Of a stretch of DNA of 20,719 nucleotides, positions 1 through 9,525 are shown piece after piece (within the stretch, counting starts at the first letter, position 1; the number at the start of each line of letters is the position of its first letter). A program made the translations under genes and the position numbers. The notes under the pieces were generated by a model. That model did not search any database. It worked only from the letters and a program-made list of their open reading frames with translations, and was not told the DNA's origin. Origin of the DNA: Hypsibius dujardini (lineage: Eukaryota > Tardigrada > Eutardigrada > Parachela > Hypsibiidae); NCBI GenBank assembly GCA_001579985.1, contig LRSR01006450.1:1-20719 (forward strand), written 5' to 3'.

Positions 1-26
1 GACAGACAGACAGACAGACAGACAAA
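1..26. repeat. CAGA tetranucleotide microsatellite
   Basis: A run of near-perfect GACA units opens the window and is probably cut by its edge. It decays into CAGA-like DNA up to about position 90. Confidence 0.9.
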
Positions 27-406
27 AAGACAGACAGGCAGATGAAACGACAGAAAAACACACAAACAAACAGATAAACAAGTGACCAAAGTCTCAGATC
101 TACTCCCCCACTCCGCCGAAAATCCCCCGGTGTGGTCTTGATCTTTCCAATTAGCCTTGCTCAAAGTAAATCAAGCATACGCCCCAAAGAATGACATTCA
201 ATCCAGACACACCGTCCGTGGTGGACGCAAAAGATATCGGGCAAATTAATCCCTTCTTTGAGTCCTAAAAGTAGCTAGCTACACGACTCCTACATAGTCA
301 AGTATTCAGGCTCCAGACAGACAGGCAAGAAGTAGCAGCTCTCATTCACCCCGTTCGAGTGCCTTCGAAACAAAAGACGTGCCGCGCAAGGTGAGCTGCC
401 GCGGTA

Positions 407-442
<36 letters not shown>
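407..442. repeat. TCTG tetranucleotide microsatellite
   Basis: About nine perfect TGTC units, the reverse-complement orientation of the CAGA tracts at 1-26 and 1704-1846. Confidence 0.92.
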
Positions 443-443
<1 letters not shown>

Positions 444-1289
444 GGAATCTTCGAGAGCTATCTTTTCGCCTCCCTTTTTTGTGTGTATCTGTCATATGTA
501 TACACGGATCAAACAAACGTTTACGAAAAAAAGTGAGGAGGGAAGTAGGGGACAGGCATTGGAGTGATGACGGCGAGGCCATTAGCAAAATACTCCCTCG
601 CTTTGTGTGCCTGTGTCTGGATGGAGAACAATCACAACCTCAAACGACTCGGGACAATAGGGGCTAAAGGGAGATTTGTCTGCGGAGCCGGGGTTAATTG
701 CAATTTGACGCACAGATGGAAACAATGCGGATAAAAGCGACGGTCAACGACGACGACGACGACGACGCATCACACAAAAGGTGTCTGCGTTTTGCCGGCG
801 CTTTGTTTTCGCCTGCCTTCACTTGAGGATAATGCGAATCGACGCGTTCAGGAATTTAGGGAGCAGCTTTTTGAGACAGGCAGCTGATGATATAAACTGT
901 TTGCGTAACTTTATCGGGCCTGCTTAAAAGAGGTTAATCAGCCGCAAATTATAGGCTTCATCCGTGCGAACTAACAGCTGACCTCATGGCTGGAAATTTT
1001 GGCACTTCGCGCTGTGAGAATTCCATAATTCGGCAAGCGGCAAGCGTAATTAACATATATTTTATAAATCTAAAAATATGGCATTACAAAAACGTTGTGA
1101 AAATGAGCGTAGAAAGTTGGACATTGGCATGGCATTAATTGGGACGTTGATAGAATTGCAGCTGAGCTGAGAATTGCACGCCGGAAATCCAAGGAAATCA
1201 AAAAAGACGCGTGACAGCGACAACGTAAAATAAAAAATACTGTTCATTTATTATGTTGACTGACTTTTTTCTCTCTCTTCGTCTCCTAG

Positions 1290-1704
1290 ATTACTTCACG
1301 GAATTAATAAGAAATGCCCGGCACAATCTCAACACGATGTTCATCCGGACGTACGGGCCGTTGTACGAAAAGAACGCCATCATCTTTACGGAGCTGTTCG
1401 ACAAGCTGGAGATCTACTACCGCGGCAACCGCGGCCACGTCAACCTCCACAGCGCCATCAACACCTTCTTCTCGGACCTCTTCAAGAAGATGTTTGCCCT
1501 GCTGAACGCGCAGTACACGCTGGATAATACCCAGCTGCAGTGTGTCAGCCGGCATATGGATAAGGTCAAACCCTTCGGAGATGTGGCGGAGAAGTTGAGT
1601 CAACACGTGAGGAGGGCGTTTGTGGAGGCGAGGACGTTTGTTCAGGCACTGGCGATCGGGCGAGATACTGCTAGGACTGCGTCTGAGGTAAGGGACAAAG
1701 GACC

Positions 1705-1760
<56 letters not shown>

Positions 1761-4700
1761 GAACAGACAGACAGACAGACGAACAGACAGACAGACAAAC
1801 AGGCAGACAGACAAACAGGCAGACAGACAAACAGGCAGACAGACAGAGTGAAAGACAATTCGCTTAAGGGACTAACGGTTTCTCATTCTTCAGATGCCAA
1901 TCACACAGCAGTGCAGCCACGCCCTAACCAGGATGATGTACTGCCCGCAGTGTCGTGGGATGATGGATTTAAAACCCTGCACGCCGTACTGTCTGAGCGT
2001 AACGAAATCCTGCTTGGGCCAGCACATCGAAATGGAATCCGAATGGAATCAGTATATCGGTAATGAAGTTTGAAGGTTAATTAACCCGTCAGGAGAAAAT
2101 TCCGTACGGGGTCGGTAGTTCGTGCCGGGGCACAGACAGGCGCTTCCTTTGCCTAATTTTACGACCGATTGGGCTTTGAAGTCGACCGATAAAGAGGTTC
2201 TAACGACCTGTTTACGACCGATAAATTGTCCATCGTGTGGCACTGTTTGAACTTTTTTCAGACGGTAATTCAAGTAATTAAAGACCCTTAATGAAGTGAT
2301 CAATCACCTGATAAACATTATATCTAGTTTTATTGTCCGACTGCTTACTGTATTTTGCATATATTACCTTTTCTTTATTTACATTAGGACTTATTTTCCA
2401 TTTAATTGTATCAAACCTCTTTACATTTACTCAAAATATATCGTATTTATCTGTCTGGTTATTCTCGATATATCTATGCATTCTACATTTTAACTATTTT
2501 TTCTTGTATTCACGGAAGTATCTACCAACTATTAATATTATACTTCTCTGCATTTATCGAAAATACATCACACTTATTTGTTTTCGTTACTTTTCTGCAT
2601 TCTTTTATGCACTAAACTTACGGATCTGTTTTTCTTTATTTGTTCTGATTTTTTGTGACATAACTTTTTATAGAAATGGGATTTTGCTTTGTTTGGATTA
2701 CTTCTTTAAGTTTTGAGTCATGGTACACATTACATCACATCACATTACATTACTTGCATTACATTACATTACATTAAATTATATTATCTTACATTACATT
2801 ACTTGCATTACATTACATTTACATTACATTACTTGCATTACATTACATTTACATTACATTACTTGCATTACATTACATTACATTTATATTACATTACATT
2901 TTACAAATTCATTTTTATGTATTTGCTCTTGAGTTCTGTCATAAAAAAATTTTTCCTCGAGATTTCTCCTTCACTAAAACGTGAATTTCGGTGAAAATTC
3001 TAGCCTCAGTGTCCGCTAAAACTTTGTGTAACAATTCTCTTGTCAAGATGGAGGCATATTTTCGAAAGTAACCATCTGCGGGATTTTCCGGTTGAGCAAG
3101 CTTCCGTTCTGCTGAGTGCTTAAAAGGCTAAACCGGTGGCGGGCGTGTTAAAAGACCCTGTTCCGTTGTGTCCAGTCTGTCCAACCGTCGCTCTGATTAT
3201 GCCGTTTAGTGATAAAGTAAAATGTTTCCCTGTTGAAGTTTCACAGCGATTTTAATCCCTTTTTAGACCGTCATTTGTGATTTAGTTTTGAGGGATTATT
3301 CTAATCGGCCTTATTTTTGCTTTGACATTCCAGATGCGCTCTTAATGCTGGCGGAACGGCTGAGAAGTCCCTTCAACATCGAAACGGTCATCACACCGAT
3401 CGACGTCAAAATTTCAGAGGCCATTATGAATCTGCAGGAGCAGGGCCAAAACATTTCCAACAAGGTAACGGAACTTGTTTCAAACGTAACACGCAAAAAG
3501 TCCGGAACCGGCTTTTCCATCTCTGTTAAGTTCTGTAAAAAATTCAGCAAGAGGATGTGACATTTTTTTGGTCTGGCAAATAACACGCGGACTATGAACA
3601 GCATTCTTTGACAGATCATTTCTGATGGAATTGTTTCATTTTACGAAGCTGAAAAATACTTGAGATGCAGGGCGATCGATTTGTAACAGTGAATTATAAT
3701 ATATTATATATGATATATTAATATAAAAATGACGCCCACACGAAAAAGATTTGCCAAAAAAAATTTATGTTTAATTTAAAAATTAAATATTTAATTTGAT
3801 TTAATTTTAATTACGGGGACAATGAAGAAAACAAATAAAATGTCATGCAACAATTTCCTTTTGCAGATTTTTTTGGAGTGTGGCAAACCGAGACTGTCCA
3901 AACGAGCCGCGCCAGCATCGCGGAGGAACCACAACGTCTCTTCCGCGGCAGCTGGCGGCGATCTTGCCGCAACGAATCACGGTGGTCCTGTCAACTTGGA
4001 ACAGCTCAGCCGGGACATTAAAGAGAAGCTGATTCAGAGCAAGGATTTTTGGAGCGGTTTGCCCGCGCATCTCTGCTCGGACTACGGGAAAACTTTTAAA
4101 ACGCCCCTGCAGGAGGACTGCTGGAACGGATTGACCAAATCCAAGTGAGTGCGAGTGAAGGTGAAAAGTATGCCGTGAGACTGTTGAGGCAATTTTGAAA
4201 CTAAAAAAGCTAAACTGAAAATAGAAATAGAAAGAAAAGTACTTTTGTCATTTTTGCAGTAAAAATAATCATTCCAATAAAATGAGATTTTTCATTAATA
4301 TTTTCACAGTCGTTTTCTAATTCCTATTCTTCTTTTTGGAAGTTCCACATACAATGTACTTACGAATTTGAAACATCAGTTATGAACGCTTGTAATGATC
4401 CAAGTGAATGGGCCAAGGAAAAAGTCTAGAAATTGTTGCGAGAAAATGTTGAAATTAGAATGACTGAAATGATGAATCGTGAGAATCGACGTAACAAGTG
4501 AGAGTTCTTTGACTTTAATCAGTAGCTTCTGTTTTCAGGATAATCGGGCTTCAAAATGAACCATTTGAAATTGTTTTGTTTTTTTTATTTATTTTTTGTT
4601 TTTTATGTTTTTTTTTTGCCATTTTAGGACAGCGTCTTCCGCATTGGAAGATGCCGCGTCCGGTGGTGGTGCGCCAGCGAGACTGCCGAAAAGCGCGGAA

Positions 4701-5766
4701 TCTGATTCGCCCAAGCCGACCGCCAGCACGGCCATCGTCCAGCAGATGCACCAGCTGAAACTGGTGACGTTGAAGCTCAAACAGGCGTACAACGGCATGG
4801 ACGTCGAGTGGATCGAAACAGGTGAGATAGTCTGAGGGAATAAGATCACCAGGTTTCATTCTCAATTATCATTATTTATCTCTGTCCCTGAATACTAAAA
4901 GAATAAATCCAGAAGCCGCTTTTGCTCATCCACAAAAGTGCGCCACATCCAAGTTGCCGTTTCTATGACGAACGGATCCTCACAAAAATGGACTAAAAAA
5001 AGGATATTGCAACTACCAGAAAAGGGTCGAAAATGCCCCATAAATTGCTGTTGCTATTTTCAATTAAAAAAAGGTTCAATATACTATAATTAATTAATCA
5101 TCGCATTAATTTTAAAATTAAATTTAAAAAAAAATATTTTTAATTTTTAATTCAATCAACAAATTACGCGCACGATCAAACGATCTTCCTATACCTCAAT
5201 CTTCCTATTCTGACGGAGGTTTTTCCCATATTTTTTCGCTGACAGTGTCCGACGACGAGGACGACACGGAAGAGCACTCCCGCACGGGAAGCAGTCCCAG
5301 CCACGGCCACGCCTCCGACTCCTCCGAACTCGGCAGCGGCAGCGGTGACCGCGACCCGGAGATCACCGACGAGGACGAGGACGACTCGGCCATCATCGAA
5401 GGTTCCGGTACCCCGCCTCCCGTCCCCGCCAACCCCGTCACGGTCATCCACATCGTCCACGTGACGACCACCGTGGCCCCGCCCCCCGCCCACCACCGGG
5501 GCGCCAAGCTCCACGTCATCTCCACGCCCGCACCGGATTTTGAGTTTGACAGTACGACCATCTCCACGACCACGCCCCAACCTCCGAGCGTGCCTCCCGT
5601 CAGCGTCACGACAACCATTCCCATCCCCACGACAACAACAGCTCAAACGGTTTCTTTGCTTCCGCCGAAACCGACCGTCCGTTCGTCCGCGAGTGTTTCT
5701 GTGCTTCCAGTCAGCGGGATTTGTTGGACGATACTTTTTGCCACGCTTGTCTGGATCGGGAGATGA
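1290..5766 (+). CDS. GPC4/6-like: Glypican (GPC4/6, dally-like group), 3' six exons, 5' end missing
   Basis: Glypicans are GPI-anchored heparan sulfate proteoglycans that tune Wnt, Hedgehog, BMP and FGF signalling at the cell surface. I join six exons: 1290-1687, 1894-2059, 3334-3464, 3867-4144, 4628-4821 and 5246-5766. Each is flanked by AG and GT, the phases agree at every junction, and they give about 561 residues. Family hallmarks are [10 protein letters not shown] and [10 protein letters not shown] in exon 1; the Cys-rich block MMYCPQC...PCTPYC in exon 2; [20 protein letters not shown] in exon 3; FWSGLP and CWNG in exon 4; [14 protein letters not shown] in exon 5. Ten cysteines are visible, and the four expected nearest the N-terminus must lie upstream, as must the signal peptide. 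Exon 6 has Ser-Gly sites in acidic context, then a Thr/Pro-rich stretch and a hydrophobic tail typical of GPI attachment. Sequons are NIS and NVS. Exon 2 was found by translating the gap. The family call is very secure; subgroup assignment is inference from the exon 3 match. Confidence 0.96.
1704..1846. repeat. CAGA microsatellite inside a glypican intron, close to the splice donor
   Basis: About 143 bp of CAGA units starting only 16 bp after the donor GT at 1688 and filling most of the 206-bp intron. The 3' part has a higher-order 16-bp unit (ACAAACAGGCAGACAG) in about three copies. All frames across it stay open, giving artificial Asp-Arg-Gln-Thr or Ser-Val-Cys-Leu proteins. Confidence 0.95.
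2060..3333 (+). other. Glypican intron, AT-rich, no gene seen
   Basis: A 1,274-bp intron between the Cys-rich exon and the exon beginning [10 protein letters not shown]. It starts GGTAATG after a phase-1 exon and ends TTCCAG. It is strongly AT-rich and includes a pentamer repeat block at 2713-2900. Open frames here are Phe/Tyr/Leu-rich translations of AT-rich DNA, not genes. Confidence 0.75.
2713..2900. repeat. ACATT pentamer satellite with a 30-bp higher-order unit
   Basis: The block is built from ATTAC/ACATT pentamers. Within it, three successive 30-bp units at 2791-2820, 2821-2850 and 2851-2880 are almost identical. Each contains one variant step (TACTTGCATT) that breaks the pentamer rhythm, and an earlier related copy lies near 2741-2770. 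Confidence 0.92.
3465..3866 (+). other. Glypican intron, no gene seen
   Basis: A 402-bp intron between the [12 protein letters not shown] exon and the ECGKPRL exon. Donor is AAG|GTAACG, acceptor TTGCAG. The middle (about 3695-3815) is almost pure A and T. The next exon resumes in phase 0. Confidence 0.75.
4145..4627 (+). other. Glypican intron, no gene seen
   Basis: A 483-bp intron from donor CCAA|GTGAGT to a long T-rich tract ending TTTTAG. I looked here for an extra exon coding for the usual GDGL/NNPEV segment that follows CWNG in glypicans and found none. The next exon joins in phase and supplies a divergent Ala/Ser/Pro-rich segment instead. Confidence 0.7.
4822..5245 (+). other. Glypican intron, no gene seen
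   Basis: A 424-bp intron with donor ACAG|GTGAGA and acceptor GACAG. It includes a very AT-rich stretch at about 5055-5165. No other feature recognised. Confidence 0.72.
5246..5766 (+). other. Glypican exon 6: heparan sulfate attachment region, mucin-like stalk and GPI signal
   Basis: The last glypican exon codes for about 172 residues. It opens with an acidic run ([11 protein letters not shown]). A GSGSG motif follows at 5332-5346 in the context [14 protein letters not shown], and a second GSG lies at 5401-5409 (IIEGSGT). Ser-Gly pairs flanked by acids are the known signal for heparan sulfate chains. Then come about 90 residues rich in Thr, Pro and Val, likely O-glycosylated. The protein ends with a small-residue stretch and a hydrophobic segment ([16 protein letters not shown]), which fits cleavage and transfer to a GPI anchor. 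The stop is TGA at 5764-5766. Confidence 0.85.
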
Positions 5767-6660
5767 TGAAGGTTGTGTCCTTGTTTTGGAAGGATCAGGA
5801 TGCCTGGAGAGTTGTTCCCCTTTGCTGGCCAAAGATTTAGTTATATACTGAGGAAGGAAATGAGAGAACATTTTGCCGTGAGAAAATGAGGGCCTCTTTC
5901 TTCCTCTTCCTGGATTCCACGCCCCCTGTCTTTGTTTGCACCAAATGTTGTGCTGCATGTCCCTCACAAAAAACCCTTGCCGGAGTGTTTGGAGACCCTT
6001 TTTTGACTGACCTTTGATTGTGATGTTTTTTTTCTTCGACAGTTTTAATGGATGTGACGAGAGAAATGACTCTTGACTTGTTTTACATTTTGATCTTTTT
6101 TGACCCTTTTTTCTTTGTCTGCGGACGATATCGATTCCTGTTTCGATGCATTTTTTGAGCAGCTGTTTTTTGTACTTCCGCGACTGTTCTTCTTCTTCTT
6201 CGATTGTTGTGGCGTTTTTTTCTCTCCTTCTGCATATTGTTTTGGTTGTGGACGTGTGGCACGCATGAAGCGTGCTGGAAGCACTCACACACACACTGCT
6301 GATTACATTTTTTTACATTGTGATTCGCTTCAGGAATAGAATTCACCATAAAATAACAAAACTGACACAACCTGTCTGTGAACTGACATTTTCTTCTGCA
6401 GTATCCGAGAGACGAACTTCGTATCGTAATCAGTACAGAAAGGCAGAAAGAAATGTAGGAAAGGAACAAAAGGAGTTTGATGCGCTGCTGAGGATCTACT
6501 TGTGCTTGTAGGTTGCCTCCCAGGCAATTCCCTCCGCTGAGAGGACTTTTAGCTTCACCGCGCTAGTTTTCCTATCATAATTCAAACAACAAACCAAGAT
6601 TGAAAATATGAAGAAATTTAAAGGCCAGTTGGAAGACGCGGCGGTTATTTGATGTACAAT
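5767..6660 (+). other. Glypican 3' flank / 3' UTR, T-rich, no canonical poly(A) signal seen
   Basis: Downstream of the glypican stop the + strand is rich in T runs and CTT repeats (about 6186-6202). I saw no AATAAA or ATTAAA on the + strand before the inverted repeat that starts at 6664, so the 3' end of the transcript is not placed. No convincing coding exon on either strand. Confidence 0.5.
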
Positions 6661-6663
6661 CAA

Positions 6664-6838
6664 CGAGAAGATTGAGTACACTGGAGGGGCCGGGGAATGG
6701 GCAAAAGGGGCAGAGCAGGGGGTGGTCAGGTGGTTGATTGTTCGATTGTTTAATTGATTGATTGATGGGTGATTGATCACCCCCTGCCCCGCCCCTTGTG
6801 CCTATTTTCCGGACCCTTCAGTGTACTCAATCTTGTCG
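6664..6838. repeat. Long inverted repeat (61-bp arms) covering the stop codon of the chromodomain gene
   Basis: The left arm (6664-6724) and the right arm (6778-6838) are reverse complements at about 52 of 61 positions; the middle core GATTGAGTACACTG lies in a matched run. The 53-bp loop is made of GATT units. The right arm carries the last codons and TGA of the chromodomain gene on the - strand, so its mRNA can fold the stop codon into a stem. In a + strand transcript four of the nine differences become G-U pairs. Confidence 0.88.
6749..6754 (-). terminator. Candidate ATTAAA poly(A) signal for the chromodomain gene
   Basis: ATTAAA on the - strand, about 75 nt past the stop codon, in the loop of the inverted repeat. 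ATTAAA is the commonest variant signal in animals. The position is plausible for a short 3' UTR, but a hexamer alone is weak evidence. Confidence 0.4.
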
Positions 6839-9511
6839 TATGTACCCGTGGATTTGGACGAATTTTTCGACGGATTCGCGAGCTCCCTTCAGCGAGTTCC
6901 AGTCCTCCCACGAGTTCTCCTCCGGGCCGTATCTGCAAAAAAATCCCAATTAATGTAAACGACTGGCTTCAATAGCGTGGTTTAATTTCAATAAATCAAA
7001 ACAAAATTCGTGGCAAAATTGGATAGAAATAAAATTGTGCAAAAAATTTAGCAAAGTATTTGTGAAGAAAAAAGCCACAGTTGCGGCATATAAAATAAAA
7101 CACAGAACCAAAAAATATTCTAAATAATACAAATAAAAATTGATTTTTTGCTTTCGCAATCATTAAACAAGTAAAACAATATATTTTATTTAAAATCTAA
7201 TTTTGAATTAATATTAAATGTATTATTTTAAATTAAAATCCAAATTCGAATTTTTTAACATTTTATTTGATTAATTGGAATATTTTAAACAGAGAGAAAA
7301 ATTTACTCTTTCGAGCAGAAAGGGTTACATCTTACTATTTACACGTACCCAAGCCATTTGACGAGGTAGTGGATGCGGGAACCCACTCGTGTGCACCCCA
7401 AGATTCGTTCCACTTCAAACACTTCCGGCTCAGCAGGTCCAGTCTTCTTCCCGCTCTCTGAATTTGACAAATAAAAATGATCAATCCCTCCGGTCTAATC
7501 TTTTTGCGGTTTACTATGTAATTCTCCTGTTAAAATAAATTTATATTTAAAATTGCATTATTGCACGCAGTCCTAATATAATTGATTTTTGAAATTCTAG
7601 GTAATAATTAATTATTATATAATTGTGTTAAAAGAAAACCTAATAAACTCGATAGTAATTGAGTCATTACTTTAATAAGTTATTAAAAACAAGTAAAGCA
7701 ATAAATTGAACCTGGAAAAAAATGTAAACATCCCAATATACACATCAAGACGGAATTTTCACCTTCAGTGGACGGGCTTTTATTGGGCGTGCTGGCGACG
7801 GGCGTGTCCTTGACCGCACTCGCCGCCACTTCCTTTGGAGTATCGTTTCCTCCTTCTCCAATGCTGATATCCGCATCGGTAAAGGAGAGGCTTCTCATGC
7901 GGATCGGCTGAACGCGACGCTGGCTGGGTGTAACCAGACCGTCTCGGTCGAGCCCGGTTGTTGCAGCAACGATACTCTCCTTTCGCTTGGCGGACTCTCT
8001 GTCGTTGGAGGAACGACGCTGCTGCTGGCTCACTTTGACACTACTGGTTGGAGCTTGTCTAGAATGGCGACGACCTCGCGCGTAGGTAGCTATTAATAAT
8101 AATAATAATTTATTATAAGGTAGTAAGTAAAAGATATATTTGTTTGCATATGAATATGTATATTAATATATATATTTATTAATTGGTAACTACTTTTCGT
8201 ATTATTTTGGTTGCGTATCTGGGGATGAAATTAGTGACTATTTTTTTCGTATCTGACAGAAGTCTATTCAAAGAAGTTTTAATCCTCAAAGATTAGGACG
8301 ACAAAAACAGTGAAATAATGATCGTTTAGTAGCACACTTTTGGTTTTCCAACAACTTGTCCTGGTAGATAGTTTGAGTGTTTCTTTTCCATCGCTGGTGA
8401 GCAGACAATTTGACTCGACTTGAGACATGCAGACCTTCGATCTCGGCCTTGGATCGTCGACTTGAGCCCATGTCGGACTTTCGTGTCTGCGCGACGCGTC
8501 GCTTCTTGGTCGGAGTGTCCAAGGAGGAGGATTCGCCTGAACGGAAACGTAAAAATTCCAACATAGTCAATGATCGTCGGTCCGAGAGGATGAATAGCAC
8601 ACGCAGGCAAACCCAATCAGTCACAAAGGACACACTCAGGTACGCACAGGATTATACCTCAATGATTTAGACAAACAACCGGTAAATTCGTCCAGATAAA
8701 CAACGAGGACCCAGACAAGGCACTATTCCACATACCGTATTCACACACAGACAGCTAGACAATTAGGCAGCTGTAAAAGATATGTCTGCCTGACTGCTGG
8801 TTTGCCTCCTGACTATTCGTTTTCCTCCTGCCAATGTACCTACTGTAATATATCTGCATTTCTGTCGTTTTGTTTGGACGTCCGTCTCGCTGCTTGTCTA
8901 TCTGCCTGTCTGTCTAGGGTGCTTACATGTCTGCCTGTCAGCTTGTATTTATGTCTGTCTGCTTGCCTGTCTCTCTTCATGTCTGTCTGTCACGGTAGTA
9001 TGTTGCCTGTTTATCTGTCGGTCTGTTTATCCTCATGTCTGTCTGCCTGGCTTGACTGTCTCATAGCCATACCTAAACTGCTGTTGCTGCCGCAGGAAGA
9101 CGACGCGTGGAGAATGGAAGCGACTGTGTCGAATGCGGAGCCTTCGCTGCTGCTCGGTGATGCCTGAACGTCCGGTCGGGACGACGACGCCTTCGAAGCC
9201 GGTACTTCTGCCGCGGCATTTCGTGGGGCCATCTGTGGTGCACGAACCACTGATGATGATGATGTTGATGTTGATGATGTTGATGATAATGATGAAGTAA
9301 ACAGAGCAGGAGTCGCCGTCGCCGGAGTCTCACCAGCCGGTCCCTTAGGGATGTACGCAAGGTCCTCGACGTTGATCCAGATCCAGTCGGGGAAGCCTTT
9401 CCGCTTCACCTGGATCTGATTAATCACTCGCGTCCCGCCGAAGGCCTCCACCTCGCGGATCGTCATGTTTTCCACCGTCGTGCCCTTCCCCGGAGTTGAT
9501 GCAGTTGCCAT
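6827..9511 (-). CDS. Chromodomain protein, 360 residues, five exons
   Basis: Exons on the - strand in order are 9511-9073, 8536-8435, 8089-7763, 7457-7349 and 6932-6827, all GT...AG with matching phases. They give 1,083 nt ending in TGA. The last two exons rebuild a chromodomain (about residues 303-350): FEVERILGCTRV...YLVKWLG, then YGPEENSWEDW. The methyl-lysine cage residues are present as F303, W324 and Y327, so binding of methylated histone H3 is expected from the family. Residues 18-51 (REVEAFGGTRV...VKRKGFPDWIW) look like a second, shortened chromo-like fold; that is inference. Between them lies a Ser/Thr-rich, basic linker with a nuclear-signal-like TPTKKRR near residue 155. HP1 and Polycomb proteins carry the chromodomain near the N-terminus; here it ends the protein and no chromoshadow follows. 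The start is the first ATG after an in-frame TAG. The exon 2 donor (GAAG|GTCTGC) is the weakest junction. Confidence 0.88.
6933..7348 (-). other. Chromodomain-gene intron 4, very AT-rich
   Basis: A 416-bp intron splitting the chromodomain exactly within the Gly codon of WLGY. Donor is GG|GTACGT and acceptor TTTGCAG on the - strand. The rest is A/T-rich with no gene seen. Confidence 0.8.
7458..7762 (-). other. Chromodomain-gene intron 3, AT-rich
   Basis: A 305-bp intron with donor GAAG|GTGAAA and acceptor AATTCAG on the - strand. No gene recognised. Confidence 0.75.
8090..8434 (-). other. Chromodomain-gene intron 2 with AAT microsatellite
   Basis: A 345-bp intron that ends TTAATAG on the - strand. 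An AAT repeat (about 8092-8110) sits right at the acceptor, followed by a TA-rich tract to about 8185. No gene recognised. Confidence 0.65.
8537..9072 (-). other. Chromodomain-gene intron 1 with degenerate TCTG repeats
   Basis: A 536-bp intron, donor TTTAG|GTATGG, acceptor CGTTCAG on the - strand. From about 8780 to 9060 the + strand is an imperfect mix of CTGCCTGTCTG units, which keeps long Cys/Leu/Ser frames open without coding. Confidence 0.75.
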
Positions 9512-9525
9512 TGATCGATCGATGG
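9508..9525. repeat. 18-bp near-palindrome at the chromodomain start codon
   Basis: CCATTGATCGATCGATGG pairs with its own reverse complement at all but one base pair and contains the ATG (9511-9509, - strand). It could be a GATC/ATCGAT-type protein site or fold in the RNA; no function can be shown from sequence. Confidence 0.6.

Larger units (their letters stand above)
1..1289 (+). other. Glypican intron (upstream part); no exon seen
   Basis: The first recognisable glypican exon starts in mid-domain after a pyrimidine-rich CCTAG acceptor, so this stretch is read as intron. I found no exon for the signal peptide or first cysteines on the + strand, and no other gene on either strand. It holds CAGA repeat tracts (1-26 and about 314-326), a TCTG tract (407-442) and a short GAC run (about 749-768). 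Confidence 0.6.

Noticed and set aside
1704-1846. Regular repeats considered as a CRISPR array.
   Set aside because: There are no unique spacers of constant length, the unit is 4 or 16 bp, and the DNA is animal.
1688-1867. Open frames reading Asp-Arg-Gln-Thr or Ser-Val-Cys-Leu repeats through the CAGA tract, continuing the glypican exon.
   Set aside because: A tetramer repeat without stops stays open in all frames. A good donor (GAG|GTAAGG) and an in-phase next exon at 1894 show this is intron.
2296-2994. Several overlapping Phe/Tyr/Ile-rich frames that resemble membrane proteins.
   Set aside because: They are translations of AT-rich intron and ACATT repeats inside the glypican intron, with no conserved motif.
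5176-6294. A long open frame of about 372 codons on the - strand opposite the last glypican exon.
   Set aside because: It is the antisense of a GC-rich coding exon plus T-rich 3' flank; composition (Asp/Gly/Arg then Lys/Gln runs) follows the sense sequence, with no family match.
6496-6560. - strand segment ending EGIAWEATYKHK then stop, considered as an alternative last exon of the chromodomain gene.
   Set aside because: Only a weak acceptor (ACTAG), no poly(A) signal after it, and the chromodomain already ends in frame at 6827.
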